DNA from: Candidatus Saccharibacteria bacterium
Lineage (GTDB): Bacteria > Patescibacteriota > Saccharimonadia > Saccharimonadales > Saccharimonadaceae
NCBI GenBank assembly: GCA_016789455.1
Contig: JAEUQU010000002.1
Location: 124,001-188,000, forward strand
Length of the DNA: 64,000 nucleotides
Direction: 5' to 3'
How positions within the stretch are numbered: position 1 is the stretch's first letter; every line of letters begins with the position of its first letter. The position numbers and the translations under genes were made by a program. The notes beneath the pieces are model-generated. The model did not search any database, was not told where the DNA came from, and saw nothing but the letters and a program-made list of their open reading frames with translations. Positions 7,106 to 16,362 of this stretch are shown piece by piece.

Positions 7106-7858
7106 ATGGCCCTACTTGAACGACTGCAAACTATCATGCCGCTGGTGCGGTGGCGCCGCCTGCTGGTGGCAACGGCCTGCTTCTGGATTCCGGTCATCAT
7201 CTTTTCCGAGATTGCCACCCGGGTGCACGAACGTGATGACATCCGCTTTGACCGGTCGTTTCTGACCTGGCTGAACGGGTTCTCATCGCCCGGGTTTGAT
7301 ACCTTTGCCCTGCTGGCGACACAGTTGGGCGATTCTTTGATTACGGCAGTCTTCATTATCGGATTGGCTGGTGTCCTGTGGGTGAAGCAACGACAGCGCC
7401 AGGCGGTATTTGTGCTGGCGGCATACGGCGGTGCCGGCTTCATCAATTTCTTGCTGAAGCATGGTTTTGAGCGGGATCGGCCGTCGCTCTGGACTACCCT
7501 GGTGACGGAGTCGTCCTATTCGTTTCCGAGCGGGCACGCCATGCTGAGCAGTGCCATCGCCTTCATCATCATCCTGTTGCTCTGGAATACGCGCTATCGC
7601 TGGTGGGCGGTGGTGTCGGGCGGACTGTATGCATTCATCGTCGGGGCGACGCGGCTGTATCTGGGCGTACACTTCCCGTCTGATGTGGTGGCGGGGTGGT
7701 GTGTCAGTGCGGCGTGGGCATTGATTACGTACACCATCATTTTCAAAGGCAATTTTCTGTACCGGCGACGAAACACCGGGAATGTTACGAAAGCTGGGCG
7801 GCGGCAAGCCCCGCACGCCGCTGATGGCGTTCGCGGGCAAGATGAATCAGCTTCGTAA
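7106..7858 (+). CDS. PAP2-family membrane phosphatase (possible undecaprenyl-pyrophosphate phosphatase)
   Basis: A 250-aa integral membrane protein with about six TM helices. The three PAP2 signature motifs are present: K-x6-RP in KHGFERDRP, PSGH in SYSFPSGHAM, and a SR-x5-H-x3-D version in ATRLYLGVHFPSD. Such enzymes remove phosphate from lipid pyrophosphates, most often undecaprenyl pyrophosphate in cell-wall synthesis. A TAAAAT box (7092-7097) precedes the ATG by 8 nt. The last 74 bp overlap the convergent ddl gene, so the hydrophilic C-terminus is encoded in the antisense of ddl. Confidence 0.9.
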   Translation: MALLERLQTIMPLVRWRRLLVATACFWIPVIIFSEIATRVHERDDIRFDRSFLTWLNGFSSPGFDTFALLATQLGDSLITAVFIIGLAGVLWVKQRQRQAVFVLAAYGGAGFINFLLKHGFERDRPSLWTTLVTESSYSFPSGHAMLSSAIAFIIILLLWNTRYRWWAVVSGGLYAFIVGATRLYLGVHFPSDVVAGWCVSAAWALITYTIIFKGNFLYRRRNTGNVTKAGRRQAPHAADGVRGQDESAS

Positions 7859-8879
7859 TTAATTCTCCGTACGGCAGGCCGCTTGCTTCCCATAGCTTCG
7901 GGTACATGCTGATCTTGGTGAAGCCGGGAAGTGTGTTGATCTCGTTGATGAGTATGGTGCCGGCATCATCGATGAACATGTCGACGCGGGCCAGGCCTTC
8001 GGCTTCCAGTGCCGTATATGCTTTGACGGCCAGCTGGCGGGCGGCGGCGGTGACAGCTTCTGGAAGTCTGGCCGGGACTTCGAACTGGGCGCCGTTCTCG
8101 TCAAGGTACTTGGCCTCGTAGCTGTAGAAGTCGCCGGAGCGTGGCGCGATGCAACCGAGAACGGAGGCGGCCGGGTCGGTGTTGCCGAGGACGGCGCACT
8201 CGATTTCACGTCCCGAGGCGGCTGTTTCAATCAGGACTTTGGTGTCATAGGCGAAGGCGGTGCTGAGGGCCGCCTTCAGAGTCTCTGGAGTGTCCGCCCG
8301 GCCGACTCCGACGGAAGACCCCATGTTGGCCGGCTTGACGTAGACGGTCGGGCCAAGCTGGCGAAGCATGGCTACCGGGTCGGCTGCATCCTGTTCGTGC
8401 GCACGCAGGACGACGCTTGGCGTGACCGGCAATCCAGCTTCGCGGAGCAGGCGCTTCATGACGTCCTTGTCCATGCCGACGGCCGAACCGAGTATTCCCG
8501 GACCGACGCAGGGCACGCCGGCCAGTTCGAGCAGGCCTTGCAGGGCGCCATCTTCGCCGTGCGGGCCGTGCAGGACGGGAAAGACTACGTCCAGTGCGGC
8601 TATCGGCTCCGTTCGGCCCTGGCCGACCAGTAGGCCATGACCGCCGGGTACCAGTGCCAGGGGCGTGCCGGTGGCTTCTTCGATGGCATCGCGGGCAAAG
8701 AGGCTGGTCTCGTCGGCCAGCTGCCAGACGCCGGTGCGGGTGACGGCTACGAGGATTGGCTCAAACAGGGTGGTATCGAGTGCCCGGTAAACGTTGCGGG
8801 CAGATTGGACGGAAACTTCGTGTTCGGGGGATTGGCCGCCGTATAGCAGACCGACGCGCAGTTTGGTGGGTGTATGCAT
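7785..8879 (-). CDS. ddl: D-alanine--D-alanine ligase
   Basis: A 364-aa ATP-grasp enzyme joining two D-alanines for the peptidoglycan stem peptide. N-terminal LLYGGQSPEHEVSVQSA is the classic Ddl opening; LHGPHGEDG, the ATP-grasp loop YVKPANMGSSVGV, and the metal site INEINTLPGFTKISMYP follow. The start at 8879 (MHTPTK) is chosen because a TACAAT box (8886-8891) ends 6 nt before it; the ATG three codons upstream overlaps that box. It overlaps the 3' end of the PAP2 gene by 74 bp. Confidence 0.95.
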   Translation of the reverse strand: MHTPTKLRVGLLYGGQSPEHEVSVQSARNVYRALDTTLFEPILVAVTRTGVWQLADETSLFARDAIEEATGTPLALVPGGHGLLVGQGRTEPIAALDVVFPVLHGPHGEDGALQGLLELAGVPCVGPGILGSAVGMDKDVMKRLLREAGLPVTPSVVLRAHEQDAADPVAMLRQLGPTVYVKPANMGSSVGVGRADTPETLKAALSTAFAYDTKVLIETAASGREIECAVLGNTDPAASVLGCIAPRSGDFYSYEAKYLDENGAQFEVPARLPEAVTAAARQLAVKAYTALEAEGLARVDMFIDDAGTILINEINTLPGFTKISMYPKLWEASGLPYGELITKLIHLARERHQRRAGLAAAQLS

Positions 8880-8996
8880 GGGAACCATTGTAGCGTACCG
8901 CAGCGCGACATCATGTTGATATGATTGTTTTTTGAAGTGCGGGTGTACAATGTGGGTATATTACAAAGTACCATCCTATTAAAGCGAGGAAACAAC

Positions 8997-10439
8997 ATGG
9001 AATCACAGACAGCGACAGCCGTATCGCGCACTTACAAGCGCGCCAAAATCATTGCCACCATCGGGCCATCCACCGACGACCCCGAGATGATTGAAAAACT
9101 GGCCCGGGCCGGCGTTAACGGCTTCCGCCTTAACTTCAGCCACGGCACCCACGAGGAGCGTGACAAGCAGATCCCGTGGATCCGCCAGGCTGCCGAAAAG
9201 GTCGGCAAGCCGGTGACGATCTTCCAGGATCTGCAGGGTCCGAAGATCCGCCTCGGCGAGATGGAAGGCGTCGTCAACGTGTCAGCCGGAGAGGTCTGGA
9301 ATCTGACCTATGGCGCCGAGACGGACGTCGATGCCAAGCGCCTGGCTATCCAGTATGACCTGAGCCAGAAGATGAAGGTCGGCGAGCCGCTGTTCATGTT
9401 CGATGGTAAAGTCCGTTCAGAAGTGCAGGCGGTCGAACCGGAAAACCACACTGTCCGGGTACGGATCGAGAACGACGGCATCGTCATGAAGCGTAAGGGC
9501 ATCAATGTGCCAGACACCGACTTTGGCGGCGATGTCCTGACCGATAAAGACATGAAAGACATCATGTACGGCGTCGATAAGGACCTCGACTACGTCGCCA
9601 TCAGCTTCGTACAGAAGGCGGCCGAGGTCGAGCACCTGCGCAAGATCCTGCGTGACAACGGGTCGAACGCCCGCGTCATCGTCAAGGTCGAGACCAAATC
9701 GGCCATCGAACCCCAGAACCTTGAAGAGATCGTCATCGCCGCCGACGCCGTCATGGTGGCCCGTGGCGACCTGGCCGTCGAGGCGGGTGCCGAGGTGGTG
9801 CCGATCGTGCAGCGCGACATCATCAGCCTCTGCCAGAAGCACGGCCGTATCAGTATCGTTGCCACGCAGATGATGGCCAGCATGGTCGAGTCTGCGTCGC
9901 CGACCCGTGCCGAGGTCAGTGATGTGGCCAACGCCGTCATCTTTGGTGCCGACTGTCTGATGCTTTCCGACGAAACCGCTGCCGGCCGCTATCCGCTGGA
10001 GACAGTCAAGGAAATGAAGAAGGTCATCCTTTACACCCAGAACCGTGCCCCGGTGCAGCCGGTCTACTTCCAGGAAGGCAAACGTGACCAGCAGGATGCT
10101 ATCAGCTCGGCTGTCATCACGCTGGCGCATCAGATCGATGCCGCCGCCATCATCTGTGAGACCAAGACGGGCGAGACCGCCCGCAGCATCGCCTCTCATC
10201 GTCCGGCCATGCCGATTATCAGCGTTACGAGCAGCAGCCGCGTGGCGCAGCAGTTGTCCATCCTTTACGCCAACAAGAGTTTTCAGCGCGAAGATGGCGA
10301 GAAAGCCGGCCTGGCTCTGGCCGAGGACCTTGTCCGCACCGGCTTCCTGATGTCCGGCAACACTGTCGTCCTGGTATCCGGGCGCCAGCCTGGTATGGCC
10401 GGCATGACCGACACTATCCGCATCCGAGTGCTAGAATAA
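8997..10439 (+). CDS. pyk: Pyruvate kinase
   Basis: A 480-aa enzyme converting phosphoenolpyruvate and ADP to pyruvate and ATP. Seen: KIIATIGPST near the N-terminus, RLNFSHG, LQGPKIRLG, the VKVETKSAIEP lysine region, MVARGDLAVEAG and TRAEVSDVANAV. The C-terminal regulatory domain is of ordinary size. The start is the ATG at 8997 with GAGG 7 nt upstream; the open frame starts earlier at 8925 but over promoter-like sequence. It heads a run of three glycolytic genes (pyk, pgk, tpiA). Confidence 0.97.
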   Translation: MESQTATAVSRTYKRAKIIATIGPSTDDPEMIEKLARAGVNGFRLNFSHGTHEERDKQIPWIRQAAEKVGKPVTIFQDLQGPKIRLGEMEGVVNVSAGEVWNLTYGAETDVDAKRLAIQYDLSQKMKVGEPLFMFDGKVRSEVQAVEPENHTVRVRIENDGIVMKRKGINVPDTDFGGDVLTDKDMKDIMYGVDKDLDYVAISFVQKAAEVEHLRKILRDNGSNARVIVKVETKSAIEPQNLEEIVIAADAVMVARGDLAVEAGAEVVPIVQRDIISLCQKHGRISIVATQMMASMVESASPTRAEVSDVANAVIFGADCLMLSDETAAGRYPLETVKEMKKVILYTQNRAPVQPVYFQEGKRDQQDAISSAVITLAHQIDAAAIICETKTGETARSIASHRPAMPIISVTSSSRVAQQLSILYANKSFQREDGEKAGLALAEDLVRTGFLMSGNTVVLVSGRQPGMAGMTDTIRIRVLE

Positions 10440-10494
10440 GACTGATAGAATCAGATCATAGCAACGCTTACGAAATAACAAAAAGGTAAAAATA

Positions 10495-11745
10495 ATGAGC
10501 TTCGACAAGATGACCATCCGTGACCTCCCACTGGCCGGCAAGACCGTGTTGGTGCGCGCCGACTACAACGTGCCACTGAGTGAGGAGGGTGGCAAACAGA
10601 CTATCCATGATGATTACCGGATCGTCATGTCCCTGCCGACGGTGCAGTACTTGCGGGAGCAAGGCTGCAAGGTCGTCTTGTGCGCCCATTTAGGGCGGCC
10701 GGACGGCAAGCCGGACGCACGCTACTCGCTTGAGCCGGTGGCGCAGCGGCTGGCTGATTATCTGCACACGCCGGTCAGGTTCGTGCCGGCCTGTGTCGGC
10801 GACCGCGTCCGCCAGGCCGTCAAGGGTATGTCTCCCGGCGAGGTCATCCTGTTGGAAAACTTACGGTTTCACGCTGAAGAAGAGGCGAATGATGCCGCCT
10901 TTGCCAGGCAACTGGCTGGCAGCAGTCTGGCTGACTACTTTGTGCAGGACGGGTTCGGCGTGGTGCACCGGGCGCATGCCAGCACCGAAGCGGTGACGCA
11001 CCACTTGCCGAGCGTGGCGGGGTTGTTGTTGGAACGCGAATGCAGCGTCCTGGGACGGGTGGCACACCGGCCGCGCCGGCCGTTCAGTGTCGTGCTTGGA
11101 GGCGCTAAGATCAGTGACAAGGTGCAGGTCGTCGAACAATTCATCAAGAAGGCCGACAAAGTGATAATCGGTGGCGCGATGGCCAATAACTTCCTGGCCT
11201 GGCAAGGGTATCAGATAGGGAAGAGTAAGTTTGATGAAGAGGCGGTCAGGATAGTCGAGCGTATCATGCACAAACTGTGCGGCGAAGTCCACGACCACCG
11301 GATGTGTGTCCAGCAGAATGAAAAACTGCTGCTGCCGCTCGACGTGGCCGTTGGTGCTGAAGTCTCTGCCGATGCACAGCGCGTCAACAAACCGCTGACC
11401 GATGTTGCTGCCGACGACTACATCCTGGATGTCGGCGAAGCGACAATTGCCGCTATGGAGAAGTTTTTGGAAGGCAGTGCTACCGTGCTGTGGAACGGCA
11501 CGCTCGGGTATGCCGAAGTGCCGGCTTTTGCGGCAGGCTCTGCCGCGTTGGCCGCCTGGCTGGCTGGTCATAAGGACAGTTTGGAGAGCGTAGTGGGTGG
11601 CGGCGACACTGCCGACTTCGTGCTGCGTTGGGATGCTGCCCACGGCGACAGTTTCAGCCATGTTTCGACCGGGGGTGGTGCCAGCCTTGAGCTGCTGTCG
11701 GGCAAGACGCTGCCCGGCGTGGCTGCGCTATTGGGCAAGAAATAA
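10495..11745 (+). CDS. pgk: Phosphoglycerate kinase
   Basis: A 416-aa enzyme transferring phosphate from 1,3-bisphosphoglycerate to ADP. Seen: TVLVRADYNVPL at the N-terminus, CAHLGRPDGKPD, LLENLRFHAEEEAND, GGAKISDKVQVVEQF, GGAMANNFL, WNGTLGYAEVPAFA and VGGGDTADF. The usual NGPMGVFE is changed to NGTLGYAEV, and alanine replaces several conserved residues nearby, but the fold order is intact. AAAGGT precedes the ATG by 7 nt. Located 55 nt after pyk. Confidence 0.96.
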   Translation: MSFDKMTIRDLPLAGKTVLVRADYNVPLSEEGGKQTIHDDYRIVMSLPTVQYLREQGCKVVLCAHLGRPDGKPDARYSLEPVAQRLADYLHTPVRFVPACVGDRVRQAVKGMSPGEVILLENLRFHAEEEANDAAFARQLAGSSLADYFVQDGFGVVHRAHASTEAVTHHLPSVAGLLLERECSVLGRVAHRPRRPFSVVLGGAKISDKVQVVEQFIKKADKVIIGGAMANNFLAWQGYQIGKSKFDEEAVRIVERIMHKLCGEVHDHRMCVQQNEKLLLPLDVAVGAEVSADAQRVNKPLTDVAADDYILDVGEATIAAMEKFLEGSATVLWNGTLGYAEVPAFAAGSAALAAWLAGHKDSLESVVGGGDTADFVLRWDAAHGDSFSHVSTGGGASLELLSGKTLPGVAALLGKK

Positions 11746-11746
11746 G

Positions 11747-11764
11747 CATCCGTCCGGTATGACG
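11747..11764 (+). terminator. Weak hairpin after pgk
   Basis: CCGTC and GACGG pair around CGGTAT a few nt after the pgk stop. No T-run follows, so read-through to tpiA is plausible. Confidence 0.3.
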
Positions 11765-11886
11765 GACAAGTGGACAGCAATCCGCCGATGGGCTACACTA
11801 AGCATAAGAGTATTTATTTCTATGCGTCGTATCCTCACCATAGCTATGTATAACAAAAACACAACACCATACCCTGGAGGCTGCTT

Positions 11887-12657
11887 GTGAGCACTCATCG
11901 GACCCTGATTGTCGGCAACTGGAAAATGCATCTCACCATCGGAGAGACCAGCCTGTACCTCGACGCTTTGGACAAAGCGGTCAAAGTGCCGGCTGATGTC
12001 GAGGCCGTCATCGCGCCGACCACGCTGGCTCTGCAATCAGTCAGCCTGCAGCTGAAGCATCACCGTAAATTCAAATTGGCCGCTCAAAACTGTTTCTGGC
12101 GCGATTTCGGTGCTTACACCGGCGAAGTTTCGGCGCATATGTTGCGCGGACTGGCGCAGTACGTCATCCTTGGTCATTCGGAGCGGCGGCATCTGTTCGG
12201 TGAAATCGATAAGGATATCCGCCTGAAAGTACAGGCCGCGGTCCGCAACCAGATGCAGCCCATCCTGTGCGTCGGCGAGACCGGCCAGGAGCGTCTGGAC
12301 GGCGACACCGGTTTTATCCTGCACGACCAGGTAACGGCCGGCCTGGCTAACATTACCTCAGAAGAAATCAGCCGTGTCGTCATTGCCTATGAACCGGTCT
12401 GGGCTATCGGCACTGGCGATAACGCCAAGCCACACGATGTGACACAGGCTATGAAGCTGATCCGCAAGCAGGTGCGGGACCTATTCGGCAAAAAAGCAGC
12501 CGAAGATATCCGTCTGCTGTATGGCGGTAGTGTTGATAATCACAACGCTGCGGATTACCTGGCATTACCGGAAGTCGATGGCCTGCTGGTCGGCGGCGCC
12601 AGTCTGAAGCCGCACGTGTTTGCTGAAATCATTGCCAAAGCCAGGAAGAGTGACTAA
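11887..12657 (+). CDS. tpiA: Triosephosphate isomerase
   Basis: A 256-aa TIM-barrel enzyme interconverting dihydroxyacetone phosphate and glyceraldehyde 3-phosphate. Active-site motifs: GNWKMHLT (Lys), LGHSERR (His), AYEPVWAIGTG (Glu) and LYGGSVDNHNA. The start is GTG at 11887 with GGAGG 7 nt upstream. It follows pgk by 141 nt. Confidence 0.97.
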   Translation: MSTHRTLIVGNWKMHLTIGETSLYLDALDKAVKVPADVEAVIAPTTLALQSVSLQLKHHRKFKLAAQNCFWRDFGAYTGEVSAHMLRGLAQYVILGHSERRHLFGEIDKDIRLKVQAAVRNQMQPILCVGETGQERLDGDTGFILHDQVTAGLANITSEEISRVVIAYEPVWAIGTGDNAKPHDVTQAMKLIRKQVRDLFGKKAAEDIRLLYGGSVDNHNAADYLALPEVDGLLVGGASLKPHVFAEIIAKARKSD

Positions 12658-12741
12658 CCTAAATGGTTGAGCTACTATGGTCGGTTGTAGTAGAGTAGAC
12701 ATAAACATAATGAAAACAAATAACCATAGGGTGTGGAAATA

Positions 12742-14046
12742 ATGAATGATCTCGATTTCGATGAACTCGACAAGGCCATCAACAGCGTCCTGACGCCATC
12801 GAAGTCGTCAGAGCGGGCCAAGTCTGAAGCAAAACGGACTATCAAGCCAGAGCCGCGGGCTGCAGCCCCCAAGCCGGTTGAACGGCCTGAGCCTGTTGAA
12901 CGCACCGACGCCGGCCGGCCTGAAGCCGACTCGGCCGAAGATACGGTAAAGGTTGTCCAGCGCCCAGTGTTGCCACAACAGCCTGCTGCTACCAGCATCA
13001 GTGTCGCCAATGCGTCAACGGCTTCAGCGTCCGCTGGTATCCCTGCCGCTACCCGGCCGCTTATCACACCCCGCCACTCCATCAACCGTTCCCGCCCAGG
13101 CGGTCCACTGATTGATGTCATGGCACCAGCCAAGCCGGTATCACGCCAGGCCGTGACGCTCGCGCTGCCCGAACGGCCGCACGCCGCCCATGCGCCGAAG
13201 GTAGAAGAACGGCACAGCCAGCAACGGTCAACTGATGGCATGGTGGCCGTCAGTCCCGCGCCGGTTGAGGCTGATCCAGTGTCGCCCGCTACGCAAACGC
13301 CAGCCCCCGAGACGTTCGAACGCTTCGACACGCTTTCGAGCGCAGACTATGGTTTGTCGGCAGAGGAGCGGCCTGTGCAGGCAGAGTCGGCCGATGTCAC
13401 GCCGATAGCCGAAGCTCCCGTGACGCCCCTAGCCGCACAGCCGTCACCCGAAACAGCTGCGCCCGAGGCCGGCCCGGTACGGCCTGAGGCCGAGGTTGCC
13501 GCACCGGCACCTGAGGTGCCAGCCGTGGAGCCTGCTGCGGAGCTTTCCCAGCCCGCTGCCGAGCCGGCTTTCATAGAGACGCCGCCGCAGCCTGCGTCAT
13601 CAGATGAAACGGCACCCGATGCCGAGACGGCACCAGCCGCACCCGCGTCGCCGTTCCTTGAAGACGCCAAGGTGGAAAAACGCCCGCTCGGCAGCCTGCG
13701 CGCCGAGGATGCCCAGCCGCACGAGTCAGCCGACCTCGATCACCGCCTGCCCGAGCATGGCACCAATGATCCCGTGCCGCCTTCGGCCCGCCGGACATTC
13801 GAGCCGTCGGCCAGCTTCCAATCCTCTTTGGGCGCGGCGTCGGTGCAGTCGTCTGCAGCATCGGCCGCTCCAGCCCCGGCGCCGGCCGTTCCCGCGGCAC
13901 CCGTACCGATGCCCGATGTTCCTTCCGAAGACCCGCAGCCGGGCAGCAAGATGCTGCCGGTAGCTATCGCTGTCTTTGTGCTGGCTATCATCCTGGCCGG
14001 ACTTATCCTGGTCTTTGGTGACAATCTCAAGACATTCTTCCAATAA
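12742..14046 (+). CDS. Long Ala/Pro-rich protein with C-terminal membrane anchor
   Basis: About 434 aa. After a short acidic N-terminus (MNDLDFDELDKAINSVL) come some 370 residues of low complexity rich in Ala, Pro, Glu and Thr, including repeated EAP/PAPE units, then a single TM helix (about 405-427) ending in NLKTFFQ. With the TM at the C-terminus the bulk would face the cytoplasm as a tail-anchored protein, unlike the secreted Pro-rich protein at 3500-4090. The ATG at 12742 is used; an in-frame GTG lies 9 nt upstream. Function unknown; a scaffold or polar organiser would fit. Confidence 0.7.
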   Translation: MNDLDFDELDKAINSVLTPSKSSERAKSEAKRTIKPEPRAAAPKPVERPEPVERTDAGRPEADSAEDTVKVVQRPVLPQQPAATSISVANASTASASAGIPAATRPLITPRHSINRSRPGGPLIDVMAPAKPVSRQAVTLALPERPHAAHAPKVEERHSQQRSTDGMVAVSPAPVEADPVSPATQTPAPETFERFDTLSSADYGLSAEERPVQAESADVTPIAEAPVTPLAAQPSPETAAPEAGPVRPEAEVAAPAPEVPAVEPAAELSQPAAEPAFIETPPQPASSDETAPDAETAPAAPASPFLEDAKVEKRPLGSLRAEDAQPHESADLDHRLPEHGTNDPVPPSARRTFEPSASFQSSLGAASVQSSAASAAPAPAPAVPAAPVPMPDVPSEDPQPGSKMLPVAIAVFVLAIILAGLILVFGDNLKTFFQ

Positions 14047-14091
14047 CCGACACCATCTCATCGTGCTTCTGGTAATTTCTACGACTATCGG

Positions 14092-14107
14092 CCGTCATCC
14101 CTGACGG
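14092..14107 (+). promoter_or_regulatory. Hairpin just upstream of the uvrD promoter -10
   Basis: CCGTCA (14092-14097) pairs with TGACGG (14102-14107) around a 4-nt loop, 6 nt before TATAAT (14114-14119). It may terminate the previous transcript or act as an operator; only position supports this. Confidence 0.35.
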
Positions 14108-14126
14108 GAATGCTATAATACGGGCG

Positions 14127-16265
14127 ATGCATTACTTACTTGAGGGGTTGAATGAGGAGCAGCAGCAAGCGGTCATCCATGATCAGGGTCCGTTGCTGAT
14201 TCTTGCCGGCGCCGGTTCGGGCAAGACGAAGACGCTGACTCATCGGATCGCCTATCTTATATCAGAGAAACAGGTCGCTCCGGAACGGATACTGGCCGTG
14301 ACATTCACGAACAAGGCCGCCAAGGAGATGCGCGAGCGTCTGGGCTTACTACTGGGCCAGGATGGCACGAACCGCTCATTCATGCCTTGGATGGGCACCT
14401 TCCACTCGGTCTGCGTGCGCATGCTGCGCTACGATGGCGAACACATCGGCGTGCCCCGCAATTTCACCATTCTGGACGATGCCGACCGGCTCAGCCTGGT
14501 GCGCGATGCCATGAAACGGCTGCACATCAGCGAGAAATCATTTACGCCGCGAAGCGTCCTCGGTCTCATCAGCAGCGCCAAGAACGAACTGGTCGGGCCT
14601 GATGACTACGCCAGTGTCGCCAGGTTGCCGCTGCAGAAAGTAGTGGCCGATGTCTATCCGCTGTATGAAGCTGAGCGCCACAAGGCCGGCGCCCTCGATT
14701 TTGACGACCTGATCGCCGAGGCCGCCCGCCTGCTCAAAAGCCTGCCGGAGCTGCGGCAGGCCTGGCGGCATCGTTTTCAGTACATATTGATTGATGAGTA
14801 CCAGGACACCAACGCCGCCCAGTACCAGCTGGTGCGGCTGCTGGTGAATGAGCATGCCAATATCTGCGTCGTCGGTGACGACTGGCAGAGCATTTATAGC
14901 TGGCGCGGCGCCGATTTTACCAACATCCTGCGCTTTGAACGGGATTTTCCCGGCACTAACGTCATCAAGCTGGAGCAGAACTACCGCTCAACCAAGTCTA
15001 TCCTCGATGCCGCCCACAGCGTCATTACCAAGAATGACAACCGGTCAGACAAAAAACTGTGGACGGCGGCCGGCGGCGGCAAGCCGGTGCAGATCGTCCA
15101 GGTCGGTTCCGAGTCGCAGGAGGGCGAGGCGATTGTCAGCCGCATCAAGATGGCCGTCGAGATTGGCGCCCGGCGTCTGAACGAATATGCCGTGTTGTAC
15201 CGCACCAACGCCCAGAGCCGCAGTGTCGAAGAAGCCTTCATCCGCTATGGCGTGCCATACCGCGTCGTCGGCGGTGTCCGTTTTTACGACCGCAAAGAAA
15301 TCAAGGATGTCATGGCCTATCTGCGCCTGATGTATCAGCCGAACGACAGGGCAGCTTTTTTGCGGATTGCCAACGTGCCGGCGCGCGGCATCGGTGCGGT
15401 ATCACTGGGCCGCTTCCTGGAGTGGCAGGCGGCGACCGATATGAGCATCGTCGACGGCCTGAAAGCGGCGGCGCTCTGCCCGCAGCTGACCGGCAAGGCT
15501 AAGACCGCGCTGGAGGGCCTGGGCAGCACGCTTGATCGTCTGGCTGGCCAGATCGATAGCCTGCCGCTGCAGGAACTGATCGAGCTGCTCATCGCCCGCA
15601 TCAATTTCATGGAGTTCCTCGATGACGGTACGCCGCAGGCTGAAAGCCGCAAAGAAAACGTCGAGGAACTGCTGTCGGTGGCTCAGGAATACGCCGATCT
15701 TGGCCTGTCCGGATTCCTTGAGGAGGTTGCCCTGATATCCGACCTTGACAGTATGGAGAGCGGGGCCGAAGCCGTGACACTGATGACGCTGCACGCCGCC
15801 AAAGGCCTGGAGTTTCCGGTGGTCTTCATGGTCGGGATGGAGGAGGGGATCTTCCCGCATTCCCGTGCCTTGTATGAACCGGCGGAAATGGAAGAGGAGC
15901 GGCGGCTGTGTTATGTGGGCATGACGCGCGCCAAAGAGGAGCTGCACCTCATGAGTGCCGCCTCGCGTCTGCTGTATGGCTCGACGCAGCACAATCCGCC
16001 CTCGCGGTTCCTGAGCGACATCGATGGTGACGCCGCCCTGGCACCGGCCATGCCCGGCTTTGCCGCCTCAAACCTGCCGGAAGATGATTTTGAGCCGCAT
16101 TACGAACCCGAGGATGACGGCGGACTGGCGCCTGGCGACAAGGTACGCCATCAGATCTTCGGCGTCGGCACCGTACAATCACTTGACGGCATGACGGCCA
16201 CCATCGCTTTCCCTCGCGGCGTCCGCAAGCTGAATCTGGCATTCGCACCGCTCGAACGGGCGTAG
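14127..16265 (+). CDS. uvrD: UvrD/PcrA-type DNA helicase
   Basis: A 712-aa SF1A 3'-5' helicase for nucleotide excision and mismatch repair and removal of RecA or polymerase. Motifs: LNEEQQQAV (Q motif), ILAGAGSGKTKTLTHRI (Walker A, about residues 28-40), TFTNKAAKEM, DEYQDTNAAQY (Walker B), GDDWQSIYSWRGAD, LEQNYRSTKSIL, and TLHAAKGLEF plus VGMTRAKEEL near the C-terminus. The end includes a Tudor-like segment (GDKVRHQIFGVGTVQSL). TATAAT (14114-14119) stops 7 nt before the ATG, so the mRNA is probably leaderless. Confidence 0.96.
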   Translation: MHYLLEGLNEEQQQAVIHDQGPLLILAGAGSGKTKTLTHRIAYLISEKQVAPERILAVTFTNKAAKEMRERLGLLLGQDGTNRSFMPWMGTFHSVCVRMLRYDGEHIGVPRNFTILDDADRLSLVRDAMKRLHISEKSFTPRSVLGLISSAKNELVGPDDYASVARLPLQKVVADVYPLYEAERHKAGALDFDDLIAEAARLLKSLPELRQAWRHRFQYILIDEYQDTNAAQYQLVRLLVNEHANICVVGDDWQSIYSWRGADFTNILRFERDFPGTNVIKLEQNYRSTKSILDAAHSVITKNDNRSDKKLWTAAGGGKPVQIVQVGSESQEGEAIVSRIKMAVEIGARRLNEYAVLYRTNAQSRSVEEAFIRYGVPYRVVGGVRFYDRKEIKDVMAYLRLMYQPNDRAAFLRIANVPARGIGAVSLGRFLEWQAATDMSIVDGLKAAALCPQLTGKAKTALEGLGSTLDRLAGQIDSLPLQELIELLIARINFMEFLDDGTPQAESRKENVEELLSVAQEYADLGLSGFLEEVALISDLDSMESGAEAVTLMTLHAAKGLEFPVVFMVGMEEGIFPHSRALYEPAEMEEERRLCYVGMTRAKEELHLMSAASRLLYGSTQHNPPSRFLSDIDGDAALAPAMPGFAASNLPEDDFEPHYEPEDDGGLAPGDKVRHQIFGVGTVQSLDGMTATIAFPRGVRKLNLAFAPLERA

Positions 16266-16362
16266 CAGGCCCTGGTGTTTCCTGTGGAAACTACCTACCC
16301 ACTCCTGTACATGTCTGGTATACTGGCTGCAGTGTCCGTGAGTTGGACCCTGCATTTCACCT

